Source: Chara braunii
Lineage: Eukaryota; Streptophyta; Charophyceae; Charales; Characeae
Direction: 5' to 3'
Length of the DNA stretch: 43,114 nt
NCBI GenBank assembly: GCA_003427395.1
Contig: BFEA01000733.1
Location: forward strand, 519,648-562,761
The translations under genes were made by a program, and so were the position numbers. Within the stretch, counting starts at the first letter, position 1. Each line of letters begins with the position of its first letter. Positions 12,001 through 22,245 of the stretch are shown here, piece after piece. A model generated the notes under the pieces. The model did not search any database, had not been told where the DNA came from, and saw only the letters and a program-made list of their open reading frames with translations.

Positions 12001-13140
12001 TTGACATTTGCAAAATGTCCAGATGACAGCGACACCAGAACTTATAGATTTATGATGTTTTTGACCTCGGCGCACAACGAATCACCGCGCCTCGGTGGGA
12101 AATAAACCGTCGCTTGGCCTCGCCGCGCAACGAACCACCTCGGCGCACAACGAATCGCCGCACCTTATAGATTCTTGCGCCTGACCTCGTGCGTCGGATC
12201 ATGTTGATCGACGGTCCAGATTACAACTGCGAAAATGACATTGCTTGCCCCTTGTTTTCGGAAACTGTCACACCATTGCATGCCGAAGTAGACGGAGATT
12301 TTGGGGCCACTGGCATAACAGTGGCTTCGTTCATCTGCGCGGTTGGAAATTGTTGATGGACAGCTAACAATTTTCGGTACCCCTTACCGTTTATAGGCCC
12401 TGGCATTTTATGGGCCCAGGGGTGCGATACTCGAATCGATTCATCCCCACCTTGATCCCGATGCGAGGCCTGAAGCAACAAAGTATAAAAGGCGTTGCAG
12501 CCCTCAAGTTATCCCTTTTGTTGGCGCTCCACAGATCACGTCGCGCTATCGCTTCCGCGCACGTTCTGATATTTGGTCTTCATCCCCCCCCACCTTCCGC
12601 CATAGCCCGCTCACTCTTCGCTCTTCGCTCCGTCAGCAGTTGCCACATTGTGTTCGGTTCGCTCTTCGCTCCTCGGTCTTCTCTCTTCCTAACTCGATAT
12701 TCGTCCACCATAGCTGGGTTCGGTGGTTGGTTGTTCGCTCAACGCACGACGAAGGTAAAATCATATGACTTGAGTTGTCCTATTTTGTGTCTGACCTCCG
12801 AACACATTCCCTTATGCCCTATCTGTACCTGCAGAATATAACGTCGCAGCCGTGTTCTGTTGAACCCCGAATCAATTCCCGGTTTTGTTGTTTCGCCAGT
12901 GGACGTGCTCTGATCTCTTTTCTCCACCCTCCACCTCCGTCCACCATAGCCGATCCGCGTTCCGCAGCTCGATTACCTTTCGCCATAGCCACGACAACGT
13001 TGGTATAAAGCTGCTCAATCCCCTTTGCAACTTGCAGTCGTCGCTGCGCATGGCGAACCCCGAATCAATACCTAGTTGCTACACCGAACACCGAATCAAT
13101 TCCCGATTTTCGCTCACCTGTCCCTTGTGAGGTCGCCGAC
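12001..13140. other. No gene seen; C-rich DNA with short duplications
   Basis: Short repeated phrases include cctcggcgcacaacgaatc near 12066 and 12131, ctgatatttggtcttcatcc near 12565 echoed by ctgatctcttttctccacc near 12910, and cgaatcaattcccg near 12870 and 13090. None of the open frames shows a recognisable domain or a match elsewhere in the window. Confidence 0.4.
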
Positions 13141-13143
<3 letters not shown>

Positions 13144-13190
<47 letters not shown>

Positions 13191-13216
13191 GATACATATA
13201 CATAGAGAGAGAGAGA
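13144..13216. repeat. TA microsatellite running into short TACA and GA tracts
   Basis: TA repeats with one TGTA interruption run to about 13190, followed by gatacatatacata and a short GA run. It lies directly 5' of copy B. Confidence 0.95.
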
Positions 13217-13258
13217 TTGTGAGTCAGTTCGCAGTTTGCGACGTACAGTGTTCGAGGA

Positions 13259-14340
13259 GTGACAACTGCGAGGTTATTCGCAGTTTTCCCAAGGTTAGAC
13301 ACATATTTCATTAAAGGCAGTTCTTTATTTCCACAAATGCAAGTTTGTTCGCACTTTTTAAGCAACACTGCTGGAGAGTTGACAACCCAACCGGTGCGGC
13401 CGCAGAAGGCCGAGTTCTTGGACATGCGGGAGGCATGGGAGAATGAAGGAAGGCCGGTGGCCATTCAAGGGAACCCTTCCAGCAAGGAGACCGAAAAACA
13501 AAAGTTCTTCGATTTTCAAAAGCTGATTTTGGGAAAGAGTTCGAAAGGAGCTCACTGGACGTTGGCACAAAAAGATTCGTCGCTCGCCGATAAGGAGTAT
13601 GTCGCTGCAGTTGGGAATGCATTGAGGCAGTGGATGCCGCTCGTAACGGCCGGTGACAACGTTTTCCGCAAAGCCATTGAATTCTACGTGAAATGGGCGG
13701 AGGGGAAGTTGTTGGGCGGCGACGACAAGATGCCATTGTCGAGGCCGGGCAAATACATGCCAGACAAATCTCCAAGTCTGCAAGCAATTCCGGAAATAGG
13801 CTCGAAAGGGGCGGCTGGTGAAACGAAGATGAGGTGGCTGGTCCGGGTCCTGCCGCCTCCGACCAAAAAGAAAACGCAAACTGACGACAAGTTTTTCGTG
13901 GTTGTGAAGGAGCCAGACATGTTCTGTTGGCAGTGTCTCGCCGACATGACCGATGCCGAGAAACTATCGATCCTTGACGACATTCTCGCGCTAAGGGGAA
14001 TGTTCGTGCAATCCGCGGGCGGCCATCTGAAGCGTCAGCACAAACCAGAAATTAAAGACATGGTCGCAACGAGGAAAGTGGACCGTGTGATGCTCCGTAT
14101 GTTCCATTACATCTTGTTCCTTGAAACGGAGGAGGACGAACGTGTTTAGCGCCACGGGAGCCCTTTTTTTCGTACTGAGGGGAAGCTTCTGGAGGAGTAC
14201 GGGCCTGCAGGGCCTCACGAAACAGGTGTGGGTCGAAATGCGAAAGCATTTCCAGGGCGCGGTGGAGTACGTGAACACTTGCAAACGTACTCTTCCGCAC
14301 GAGAAGGAGTCAATCGACGACGCGAAGAGATTGTAAGATG
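13259..14340 (+). pseudogene. Copy B of family 1, segment 1: lysine-rich region before the methyltransferase-like domain
   Basis: A 296-codon frame ends at a TAG (14147-14149). Homology with copy C begins near 13395 (FLDMREAW here, ILSMRDIRNIW there). Upstream is repeat-like sequence with a GCGA palindrome at 13265-13282, so the ATG at 13259 is probably not original and the 5' end of the gene, including the ParB-like domain, is missing. Shared landmarks with C are PLV followed by VF, the pair EGKLLGGDD / KGKLLASDD, a Lys-rich loop before a VV or YYV strand with a PEP or EPD motif, and VDRVMLRMFHYI / IDRIMLSLWHYV. After the TAG the match moves to the frame of 14121-14336 (VWVEMRKHFQGAVEYVNTC against LWNESRKFFNDTTYVNKC). 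No known domain; a DNA-recognition role is only a guess from its place between the ParB-like and methylase-like parts. Confidence 0.65.
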
Positions 14341-15300
14341 ATGACAGGTTTCCTAAATCTTTCGAAAAGTCTGTCTGTTCCATCTTGTGACGGACGGAAG
14401 AAGAAGTTCGAGACACGATCAGGGTCAGCGGGGATGCGAGGCACATCAAATGGCCCGACCTCAACCGGGTGACCAGCCTTATTCCTTTCGCTTTCCCACC
14501 TTCCCAAGCTCACAGTCATGTCACTGCGATCCGTGAGGTTGTGCGACATTACGTGTGCAACATGTACGTCCTCGATTTGTGTAATCCCACACTCCTCACA
14601 GACTGGCGAGAAGACGATTTCGCCAACCTGCAAGGCCTTCTACAAACACTTTCGCCAACGCACTAGGCACTTGTGATCTTTTTCCCCTCTTGTTGGGAGC
14701 TCAATTTCTTGAAAGGCACGGCCAGGCTTAGCGTCCATCACGTCAGGATAGGGAAGTGGGTATGTAATGCACAAAAGCAGGCCACTGTCCGGGAAGGTGA
14801 TATGCTGGTTGAGGAGTGTGACCGCCTGTACGTGATTTTTAATGGCGAGAAGTTGGAAGACAACACATTCGCAGTCTACCCGGCTAGTAGCCCGACAAAG
14901 GCTTCCCGTGCTCATGGTCCAAGTCCGGCCAAACACACGGTGGCGGGCCCATCAGGACAGGCTGTGGCGTATTTCGACGTGGCGGAAGAGGAAAGGTTCT
15001 CTCGTAGCATGTGGGAGGACAGCGACGTGACAAGTTCTTAAGGGCCTGCTTACGGGGAGATGGAGTGGAACCCGTCCCGTCTACTTCGTGTACTCGTAAA
15101 CTTTTGCAAAGTTGGTCAAACTGTTTTTTTCTTGGGGAAGGCGCATGCGTCTGTAGTGTGGGAATTCCTGCGCACCGGTCGGAACGTCGTCGCGTTGGAG
15201 AAGGAGGCGAAGATGATCGATTACCCTTACGAGTTTGTGAAGGCACGCGTAGCAGACACTCACAATGCTTGCGAGTTTGCCCGCACCACCGGCGAATGAA
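14341..15300 (+). pseudogene. Copy B of family 1, segment 2: N4/N6 amino-methyltransferase-like domain
   Basis: Aligned to copy C, this stretch holds the catalytic-motif position as LDLCNPTLLTDW (14571 onward) and the SAM-binding position as VFFLGKAHASVVWEFL (about 15121-15168), followed by GRNVVALEKEAKM. In beta-class amino-methyltransferases the order is DPPY first and, after the TRD, a block like P..LL...I then DPF.GSGT, ending in GR..IGIE. Here WNPSRLL (15066 onward), the FFLG block and GRNVVALE occupy those places, but DPPY reads DLCNP and GSGT reads KAHA. So the fold looks kept while the signature residues are not. Frames break between about 14640 and 15060, and a TGA (15297-15299) plus a TAG near 15330 interrupt the end. 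The family call rests on motif order and spacing. Confidence 0.6.
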
Positions 15301-17766
15301 ACTGGGATCCCAAACGTGACATGTATTAGAAATTGCCGGGGAACAAAAGGTTGGATGTTTGGGACTTCCTTTTCAGACCCGGACCGCCTGGTCCGACCGA
15401 CCTCGAATACAATCGACGGAGAAACCTGGTGTTCGCTGTGCTCAATGGGTACCACGGTGCACCAGGGATTCTGTCTCGCACTTCCTGAGAAGGCTGGAGC
15501 ACGTTTACTTCACGCTGGCCGAACCGCTCACTCTCGAAAAACTACAAGTCACAGTTTGACGAGGAGGACCCTTTCGACGCTGATGACATGGAGGAGCTGA
15601 GCGACTCCGAAACCTTTGATTTCAAGTCCATGCCACTTCCTCGGGTGGTTGGACAGGTTGGTGATGAAGAGGAACGTGGCCCTCGGAGATATAGCACGTC
15701 CCCTGCCGGTTTGAAGCGTGTGTTTCGGGGCAAACCAGTCGACGACCAATCGTCTGATGACGGGGAGGAAGAGAGAGATTATGACCACGAACCTTGTGAC
15801 AGGCTCCCTGTGGACAATGATACCTGGCAGAATGACAGACTCTACTTTTTCGGCAAGCATCATCGGTTCACAGCGGAGGATGTCTAGGGACACAACGTTG
15901 TCTGGCACCCGAGGATATTCCAACCTGCTGTGAGGAATGGAATGTGGGTCATGGCAATAAAGGTGGCCGATGGCAAGTGGAGTGGACTGAAGAGCCTGGG
16001 AGCGGGTGCATTTAAGATAAAGGCAAGAACTGCTCTGGTGGAGCATTTGAGTCTCATGAACCCCGACAAGAACGATCAGGACGTCAATGCGTATGCAGAA
16101 CAAAAGCTACATGAGTTGTACGCCAACAACATGTTGGAGTTTCGAGCGCCTTTCTACGCACTGGAAACGGCACCGTCTCATGGCATTGACTGGCGCATGC
16201 CGCAACCTCCGCCGGCCGGTCAGCATCCGGGAGAGGGTGGTGGAGGAGACGAAGAAGACGGCGGAGGTGGCGGAGGAGACGGCTCATAGTTTGCCGGAAA
16301 GGGGACGGGCGAGACATCGTCGATTGAGAAGGCGTCCGGCGGAAAGGGGTCGGGCAGAAAGAAGTCGGGCGGGAAAAGGTCGGGCGGGAAGGGGTCGGGC
16401 GGAAAGCGTAAAACGTCCGGGAGTCCCCAGTATATGGAAACTGACCCCCACTGCGTAGGTAGTCGAGATTCCTACATGCGAGACGAGGCCACCCTGACGT
16501 CTGATCAAGTGCGAGTAGATTCGCACTTGTCTGCAAGGAGTTTGTTTCCGGTTGCCCAGGAGAGTCCATCCCACTGTGCGCAGCAGAGGTCTCCTGTGCT
16601 CAACACCTTGCTCCTGAAAGAGGGCTCGTCCTCGTTTTGCCTGGAGGGCGGGATGCCTCCATTGCGAAGGAGCGAAGGTGGGACCTCCGGTTCCCTCGGC
16701 TCGGGCGACCGCCACAAACTCCGAATACATTCGGAATTGCTGTCGTTGCCCTATGCCATAAGCGTTCCTCACGCAACAGTTCCGCCGGGCCAAAAAAATG
16801 TGACGTCCTCGCCTTTGCATCTTCAGTTGGACACAGGGTTACCCTGCTCGCCTCCTTTCTCATGTGTTGAGACTCGAGACTAGCGGTCTTGCGACGTGCT
16901 GGACGGGCCCGCTCCAGGAGTGTTGGAGACCGGGGGTAGCGAGTATGAACGTCATGCTTCGAAGGGTGCGTCCGTGGACACTGACAGCGAGAGTGCAGGA
17001 GCTCCGAGGGAAACGCATGTTGTACAGCGGGGAGAGGAGACTCGATACGGGCCGGCTCGTGAAGACGTGAAGTGGCTCCACGCACGAGCGCTGGTGATCG
17101 GGACGTCCGAAGAGGTTTTGCACAGTCGCTCAGCTGTGGCCATGATGCGAGAGGGTGTCATTAAGGGAGGTAAGTGGACATCCGCGCAAGCTCCTGTTCT
17201 TGGCGACGATAAAGACAAAAAAGAACCCGCGGTGGAAGCTCAGGTTCATGGCGATGAGAAAGGCGGTGAGGTGACTGTCGACATCCGGACGGATCCACAG
17301 CGGAAATATGGTGATTCTTCGCCCACCCGTTGCGGTGAAGAATAGGGTGGTCGAGCGTCTATCCTGAGCACCGCTCAGGGAATGGTGCTTTATGAAGCCA
17401 TAGAGTTGGGTGACGACTCGGCAGCCACCGAGCTGGTTAGCGACTCAGGCGTAGCCGAGATGCAGAACATCGAATCCTCCGTGGAAGGCGGTGAGGTCGC
17501 CGTCAACATCAAGATGGATCCAAAGCGGAAAGATCATGATTCTCCGTCCACCCGTTGCGGTGCCGAACAGGGTGATCGAGCAGCTGTCGTCAGTACCGGT
17601 CGGGAAACGGTGCTTCTTGAACCCATCGACTTGCCAAGCGACTCAGCTGCCACCGAGCTGGTTAGCGACACAGCCGTGGCCGAGGTCCAGAACCTTGAAT
17701 CGTCCGTGGACGTTGGCGCAATGGCGCGACAGGAGGGCGAGTTCCCTCAAAGGGCTCCCGAGCACG
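15301..17766 (+). pseudogene. Copy B of family 1, segment 3: post-methylase region and long low-complexity linker
   Basis: The first part repeats the region at the start of the window (K(L)P...KRLDVWDFLF, YNRRRNLVFAVLNGYHG) with a frameshift near 15450. From 15588 one frame stays in register to 17766 and is interrupted only by four TAG codons at 15885, 16287, 16881 and 17343. The first TAG matches a TGG codon in copy A. Content in order: an acidic segment; the VWHPRIFQPAVRNG block; a Gly/Asp/Glu tract; a basic tract of repeated SGGK/SGRK units (about 16340-16410), possibly a nuclear-localisation or DNA-contact region; then a Ser/Asp/Glu-rich part with a 225-bp repeat. The frame leads straight into a well-formed 5' splice site at 17767. 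This looks like a disordered linker to the protease. Confidence 0.6.
17277..17725 (+). repeat. In-frame tandem repeat of 225 bp (75 codons), about two units
   Basis: The phrases gtcgacatccggacggatcc (17277) and gtcaacatcaagatggatcc (17502) are 225 bp apart, and so are the two copies of agctggttagcgac (17431 and 17656). The repeated protein reads as PxRKxxDSPxTRCG, then ELVSD with VAE(M/V)QN(I/L)ESSV. A multiple of three keeps the linker frame, consistent with duplication while the gene was coding. Confidence 0.85.
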
Positions 17767-17909
17767 GTAAGATTTGTGAATAGGACCACTCGCATATCTG
17801 TCACTGGCCAGCTCTGTCTTCGTCCAAATTGATGTCATGGGCTCATGTACCTATTACCACTAGTTTAAAAAACGCTTGTGGGTTGTGGGTTGTTTTCTAT
17901 GTTCTACAG
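17767..17909 (+). other. GT-AG intron between linker and protease exons of copy B
   Basis: The 5' site is GTAAGA directly after CACG, and the 3' site is ttctacag with AG at 17908-17909. Removing the 143 bp joins a phase-1 codon (G plus GT) and leads the linker frame exactly into the frame that holds the protease region. Copy A has an equivalent acceptor (ttgtacag, AG at 2017-2018) at the matching protein position. Confidence 0.7.
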
Positions 17910-19071
17910 GTGTGAGGTTGTTAACGTCCCTGCCCATGAAGCTTTTAAAAGCCGTGCGCGAGAAACATCTTTTAGAGAGGTCATTGGCCGCTTCACCGAA
18001 GAAGTCGTCAAGTGTAGGGTTGTTTAAAACGGTCCAGATGCCTCGCCTTTCCCAGAGAGCTGTCAAGGTTCTGAAGGCTTGTAGAATAGATAAGGAGGAA
18101 GGTCTGCAGAAATATTTGGCTGGGTCTATTGAGAGCGTTACTGCTTTGTCTGACGGGTCTGATGACGATGGCAAGTGGGGTGTCTTGAAAGACCCGTGTC
18201 CTAAGTACATCGCAAATGACACATTCAACAAGCAGGGATACAACTTTTCTGGAAAAAGGGCAGACAGTTCCTAGCCATTCCACCACGGGGTTTGTGCTCA
18301 CTCCTCACACTTGTTCGTGGGTGTTTGTGCAGCTGGGGCTACATCATGTTTTCGCGTTTTGTTTCCTACTGAGGAGCTTAGCGCTACCGACTTGAGAATG
18401 TTGCGGAACGTCTGTGGAGATTACAGCAACGTCCACGAGATGGTGTGCTTGGTTCGCAAAGGGGTCAGTTCAATTCCGTTGAGCAGAAAAAGTCTTCAAA
18501 CTCTTGTTTAGGGGGAATGGCTTTCCGACGAGGTGATGGAGTCGTACTTGGCCTTGCTTGCCAACGCTGCGTTGCCTGGGTGTCCCTCTCTTTACATTTT
18601 CAGTCCATTTTCTATACCAAGCTCGTCCGTGGCGGCTATCGACATGATAGAGTTGCGAGATGGACAAAAGATGTGGATATTTTCTCGCACGTGATGGTCT
18701 TGATTCCCGTCCATAAACATGGAGTGCATTGGTCCCTATTGTGTCTCCGAGAACAATGGCTGGAGTACTCCGACTCCCTCGTACAAGACGATGACGGTTT
18801 TTCTTCCGATGCGATTGCAAACTTCACGCAATAACTGCGTGACGAAGCAGTTTGTCATTATGGTCCAAAAACGAAAGTGGATCTCGAGGAGCCCAAGGTG
18901 GTTGTTTGTGGTGTCCCTCAACAATCGGACTGGTCGAGCTGCAGTGTTTCCATGCTCGCCTTCGCTTCATTTCTTGCACGCGGTTGTCCGCCACCATTTC
19001 TGATAGCCCAAAGCGACATTCCAAACATCCGGCTGAGGATTGCGGTGGACATACTCCAAGACGTTGAATGA
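17910..19071 (+). pseudogene. Copy B of family 1: Ulp1/SENP-like C48 cysteine protease
   Basis: After the intron, a frame of about 120 codons resembles the pre-protease part of copy A (PRLSQRAVKVLKA here, PGLSKKHKDILKA there). A second likely acceptor (tttgtgcag, AG at 18329-18330) precedes CFRVLFPTEEL. The protease part reads GEWLSDEVMESYLALL, then FQSIFYTKL, LIPVHKHGVHWSLLCL with the catalytic His, YSDSL with the Asp, and PQQSDWSSCSVSM with the Gln and Cys. Defects are a TAG at 18509-18511, a frameshift near 18597 and a TAA at 18832-18834. The residue after the Cys is Ser where C48 enzymes usually have Gly. Same family and order as copy A, on the same strand. Confidence 0.8.
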
Positions 19072-19884
19072 TACCACTGTTGTAAAACGTAGTTTTTTTT
19101 TCAAAATGCCATAAGCAGAAGTGCGAATTTATTCTCACTTAATCTAGCAGTCAGCCGGTTCGAGCTGTGTTGTTGTTTTCATGAGGTGCCGGATTGCAAT
19201 GGACATTTTGGTCAAGTACAGGCTTAGGTGTCGATGTGAATATCTCAGCCTCGTGATGTATCAATTTTTTGAGGTTTCTTCATTTCGTGGAACCTGTCAT
19301 CTTTACTCGTAGGACTTTTAGCAGCGCCGTGCTTCCTTTGTTTGTTTTCAGGTTGTTCTCATAGCTTGCCGCGCAACATCAGCTAGAGGGTAGCAGCGAA
19401 CGCTTACGTGAAGTAGAAGCTTACGTGCCGATGTAAATATCCCAGCCACGTGGTGCTGTTCCTTTTAAGTAGACGCTTACATATCGGATGTGAATATCCC
19501 AACTTTGTACTCCTTTTGTTTATTTTCGGGTTGTTCTCCTTATGTCGTCTCAGACTGTAGCAGCACCGTGCTGCGTTTGTTCGTTTTGAGGTTGTGCTCC
19601 TCTTTTACTCATGTGAAAGATATCGACGATTTATTCTTGGTCGCCAAATTGTTTCGTGCTTATCTCTTTCGTTCGCGAGACTTTGTGGTATGAAATCTCC
19701 TCTCCCCCGCCCCACCCCGACCACCCAACTTTCATATGTTTTGGCTTGTCCTTGTTTTGCGTGTGCCGCCCCGTTTTACGGTTCACCCCCTCTGCTTGTC
19801 TCAATTGAATGTTGTCTGTTGGTTCCTTATGACAGTTGCGAACTTGTTCCTCATTCAGAAACCAATTGTCGCCAGAATGTATGT
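19072..19884. other. No gene seen; three diverged copies of a short repeat
   Basis: A phrase like gcttacgtgccgatgtaaatatcccagc occurs near 19220, 19427 and 19477, each followed further on by a tract like ttcaggttgttctc. A member of the GTGCGA palindrome class (gtgcgaatttattctcac) lies at 19121-19138, just after copy B. Confidence 0.6.
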
Positions 19885-20770
19885 GTGCTTGAAGTTGTTT
19901 TACGGATTCAGAGGTGCACTGAGTGATCACTAATTTTGTTTTCCCCGGAATACATCTCGTGCTCTACACGGAATGCTGGTTGTGGTTTCCGTATGAGAAA
20001 TGCGAACATGCCGTACATTTGCGATTGAACTGTTGGTTCCATGTGAGAAATGAAAACATATTCGCACTTTGGCTCCATGTACTTTGTGATATTTGAAAAG
20101 CCTCCATGCACTTTGCGATGTGGGATTGTATGATATTTTGCGTTCAATGACTTTTTGAAACGTCTCTGTGTGCTTTGCAATTTGCCCTCGAATGAATTTC
20201 CTGCATTGAATGGTTTCTGGTACCTGTTCGTGTGTTGTGGCACTTCACCTTTGGAAAAACACTAGGCCACTTGAGATGTCTTCACCTCGATGTTTGCGAT
20301 GTCTCTGTATGCTTTGCAATTTGACTTGTGCTTGAAGTTGTTTAAGGGATTCAGCGGTGCACTAAATGATTGTCAATTTTGTTATCCCCGGAATACATCT
20401 CGTGCTCTCCACTGAATGCTGACTGTTGTTTCCATATGAGAATGCGAACATATTCGCACTTTGGATGTCGTGCATTTGTGATTGAACTGTTGGTTCCATA
20501 CGAAAAATGAGGACATATTCGCAGTTTGACTCCATATACTTTGTGATTTTTGGAAATCCTCCGTGCACTTTGCAATGTGGCATTGTATGATATTTTGCGT
20601 TCAATTTGGAAAGTCTTTGTGCTTTGCAATTTGCCCTTGAATGAATTTTCTGCATAGAATGGTTTCTAGAAACTGATCGTCTGCTCTGAGACTTCACCTT
20701 TGGAAAAACAGTGTGCAACTTGAGATGTTTTCACCTCGATGTTTGCGATGTCTCTGTGTGCTTTGCAATT
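19885..20770. repeat. Tandem pair of about 443 bp
   Basis: Landmarks recur 443 bp apart: gattcagaggtgcact at 19905 and gattcagcggtgcact at 20348, each followed by ccccggaatacatctcgtgctct, by gttggttccat and by phrases like tccatgcactttgcgatgtgg. The second unit carries the palindrome tgcgaacatattcgca at 20443-20458. A third, partial relative lies at 33430-33700 on the same strand. No coding signal was seen. Confidence 0.85.
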
Positions 20771-21092
20771 TGACTTCAGATGTTTTCATCTCGATGTTTG
20801 CGATGACAAGAGATACTTGTATGAATGGATATGAATCTTCTACACAGAAAGATTTGATAGCGTTTTCAAGCTGTGATATACAAATGACAAGCCAATGTTC
20901 ATATTAAATCGTCGCGCTGATGGACTGCGCAACTGCTTCTCCATCAAAGTGCGAGTTCAATCGCACTTGTGGTGTGAGCCCTGAGCAATTCCCTCGCACT
21001 TTGCTTCACGTCGAGGAGGGGATCGAACGCACCGCCTGGAAGCACCTGCACATCACGAAACAAGAGCACGTCCCAATTGGAACATCGTCGGG
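20771..21092. other. No gene seen; one perfect-armed GTGCGA palindrome
   Basis: The palindrome gtgcgagttcaatcgcac is at 20949-20966. The rest is unassigned sequence between the 443-bp repeats and the 3' end of copy C. Confidence 0.5.
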
Positions 21093-21180
21093 TCCTCACC
21101 TCATCGACTCTCAAGATGACTACAGCCAACAGCGGTAGGATGGCATGTCCGCCTATCCGATGTGGATCTCACGGTGGACT
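21093..21180 (+). repeat. Fragment of the 35-kb dispersed repeat at the 3' end of copy C
   Basis: The stretch with gactctcaagatgactacag, caacagcgg and tatccgatgtggatctcac matches 35869-35962 (gatgactacagtaaacagcgg, tctccgatatggatcttac). It meets copy C where that copy breaks off, so it may mark the truncation point. Confidence 0.65.
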
Positions 21181-22236
21181 CGCCCCGTGGTAGCCTTGGA
21201 GGACTGCGATGGCGACTTGTTTTCGCATCACGAACTGCTCGTCTACTCTCCACTTCGGTTGATGGCCGAAAAGAAAGAAGTAGACCTGGCGCCTTGTCTT
21301 GGGAGTCAACTTGAAGAACATGTCCTTATTCGGGTCATGCACAGGCTCGACAACGACATGGTGGAAATCGCACGCGTAAGCCCCAGACTGGACCTCATGT
21401 GCAACAAACTGCGAGGTGTATTCAAGCTGCGTTGAGTTCCCATCCAAGGCCAAGACGTGCCTTCCCTGGTGAAGCAGATTCCACACCACCTGCGCGTGCG
21501 GATTGCCCAAGAACAGCACGCCATCCGCCATGACACAGAAGAATAGAAGATAACTTGATAACTGATTAGGATTCCTCTCGAAGTCCTTGTATACAACCCC
21601 CTTTTGGGTGTGGTTCCCGAAGTCCGCGAACTGCAAGGACTTGAAAGGTCTCTCCTCCACATCGGCAGGTGTCACTTTCTGCTTCCTCCGGAGACCGGCG
21701 GCATCGTCTTCAGCAACAGCTCCCTCGAAGACTGGCTGAGTCAGCAGCCGCGGATCCTCGCCTTTGAAAAGGATGTGCATAGCATCCGGTTCCTCCCACA
21801 CGCTGTTTCCAAACTGATGCGTTTTCTTCACTGCCATCTTGCGCACCCACTTACCCGTGTAGCATCGGGTGGCCCCAAGCGCAGCCAAACATGTCATGAA
21901 GAACAGGTTCCACAGGCAGGAAACGAATACCACCACGGTCCAGTAGCCTTGACAAACGAACCCCAGGAACTCACTCAGAGACGCGAATGCTCCTGAATCC
22001 CAGCGCGTCTGATCCACGGTTCCGCACAAGTCGAGCACACAAGTGTGGGAGCGCAACTGATGACCCAGTTTACCCAGCGCGTCCTTATGGTCTATGGCAT
22101 TGAACGGGTCGACAACAAACGGGGCCAATGTCGTCACGACGCTTGTCTTCCTCCATAAAATGTTGATGCATTCATCAATGCCTCGAGGACCTTTTCTGCT
22201 TTGCGCGCACTCTCCAGTGAGCACCGATAGGACCAC
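21169..22236 (-). pseudogene. Copy C of family 1: N4/N6 amino-methyltransferase-like domain, intact frame
   Basis: This open frame holds the best-preserved methylase-like domain. In order it shows VLDLCGTVDQTRWDSGAF (about 22010-22045), a Gly followed by TVVVFVS (about 21930), the pair KWVRK and DAMHILFKG, then FERNPNQLSSYLL (about 21560), VLFLGNPHAQVVW (about 21483-21521) and GRHVLALDG (about 21440-21466). This follows the beta-class layout: DPPY with a downstream W, G..VVF.S, W.K, HE.ILVF.K, a P..LL...I block, F.GSGT and GR..IGIE. At the two defining sites the sequence is DLCG in place of DPPY and GNPHA in place of GSGTT, so activity is doubtful or uses a different chemistry. The tail (DMFFKLTPK, QVYFFLF) equals the start of copy A, and homology stops at about 21169. 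Linker and protease are absent. Confidence 0.65.
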
Positions 22237-22245
22237 ACGTTTCCA

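Noticed and set aside
15885-17345. TAG reassigned to an amino acid in this genome
   Set aside because: Other copies in the window contain TGA, TAG and TAA stops plus frameshifts, and copy A has TGG at the first site, so decay explains the pattern better.
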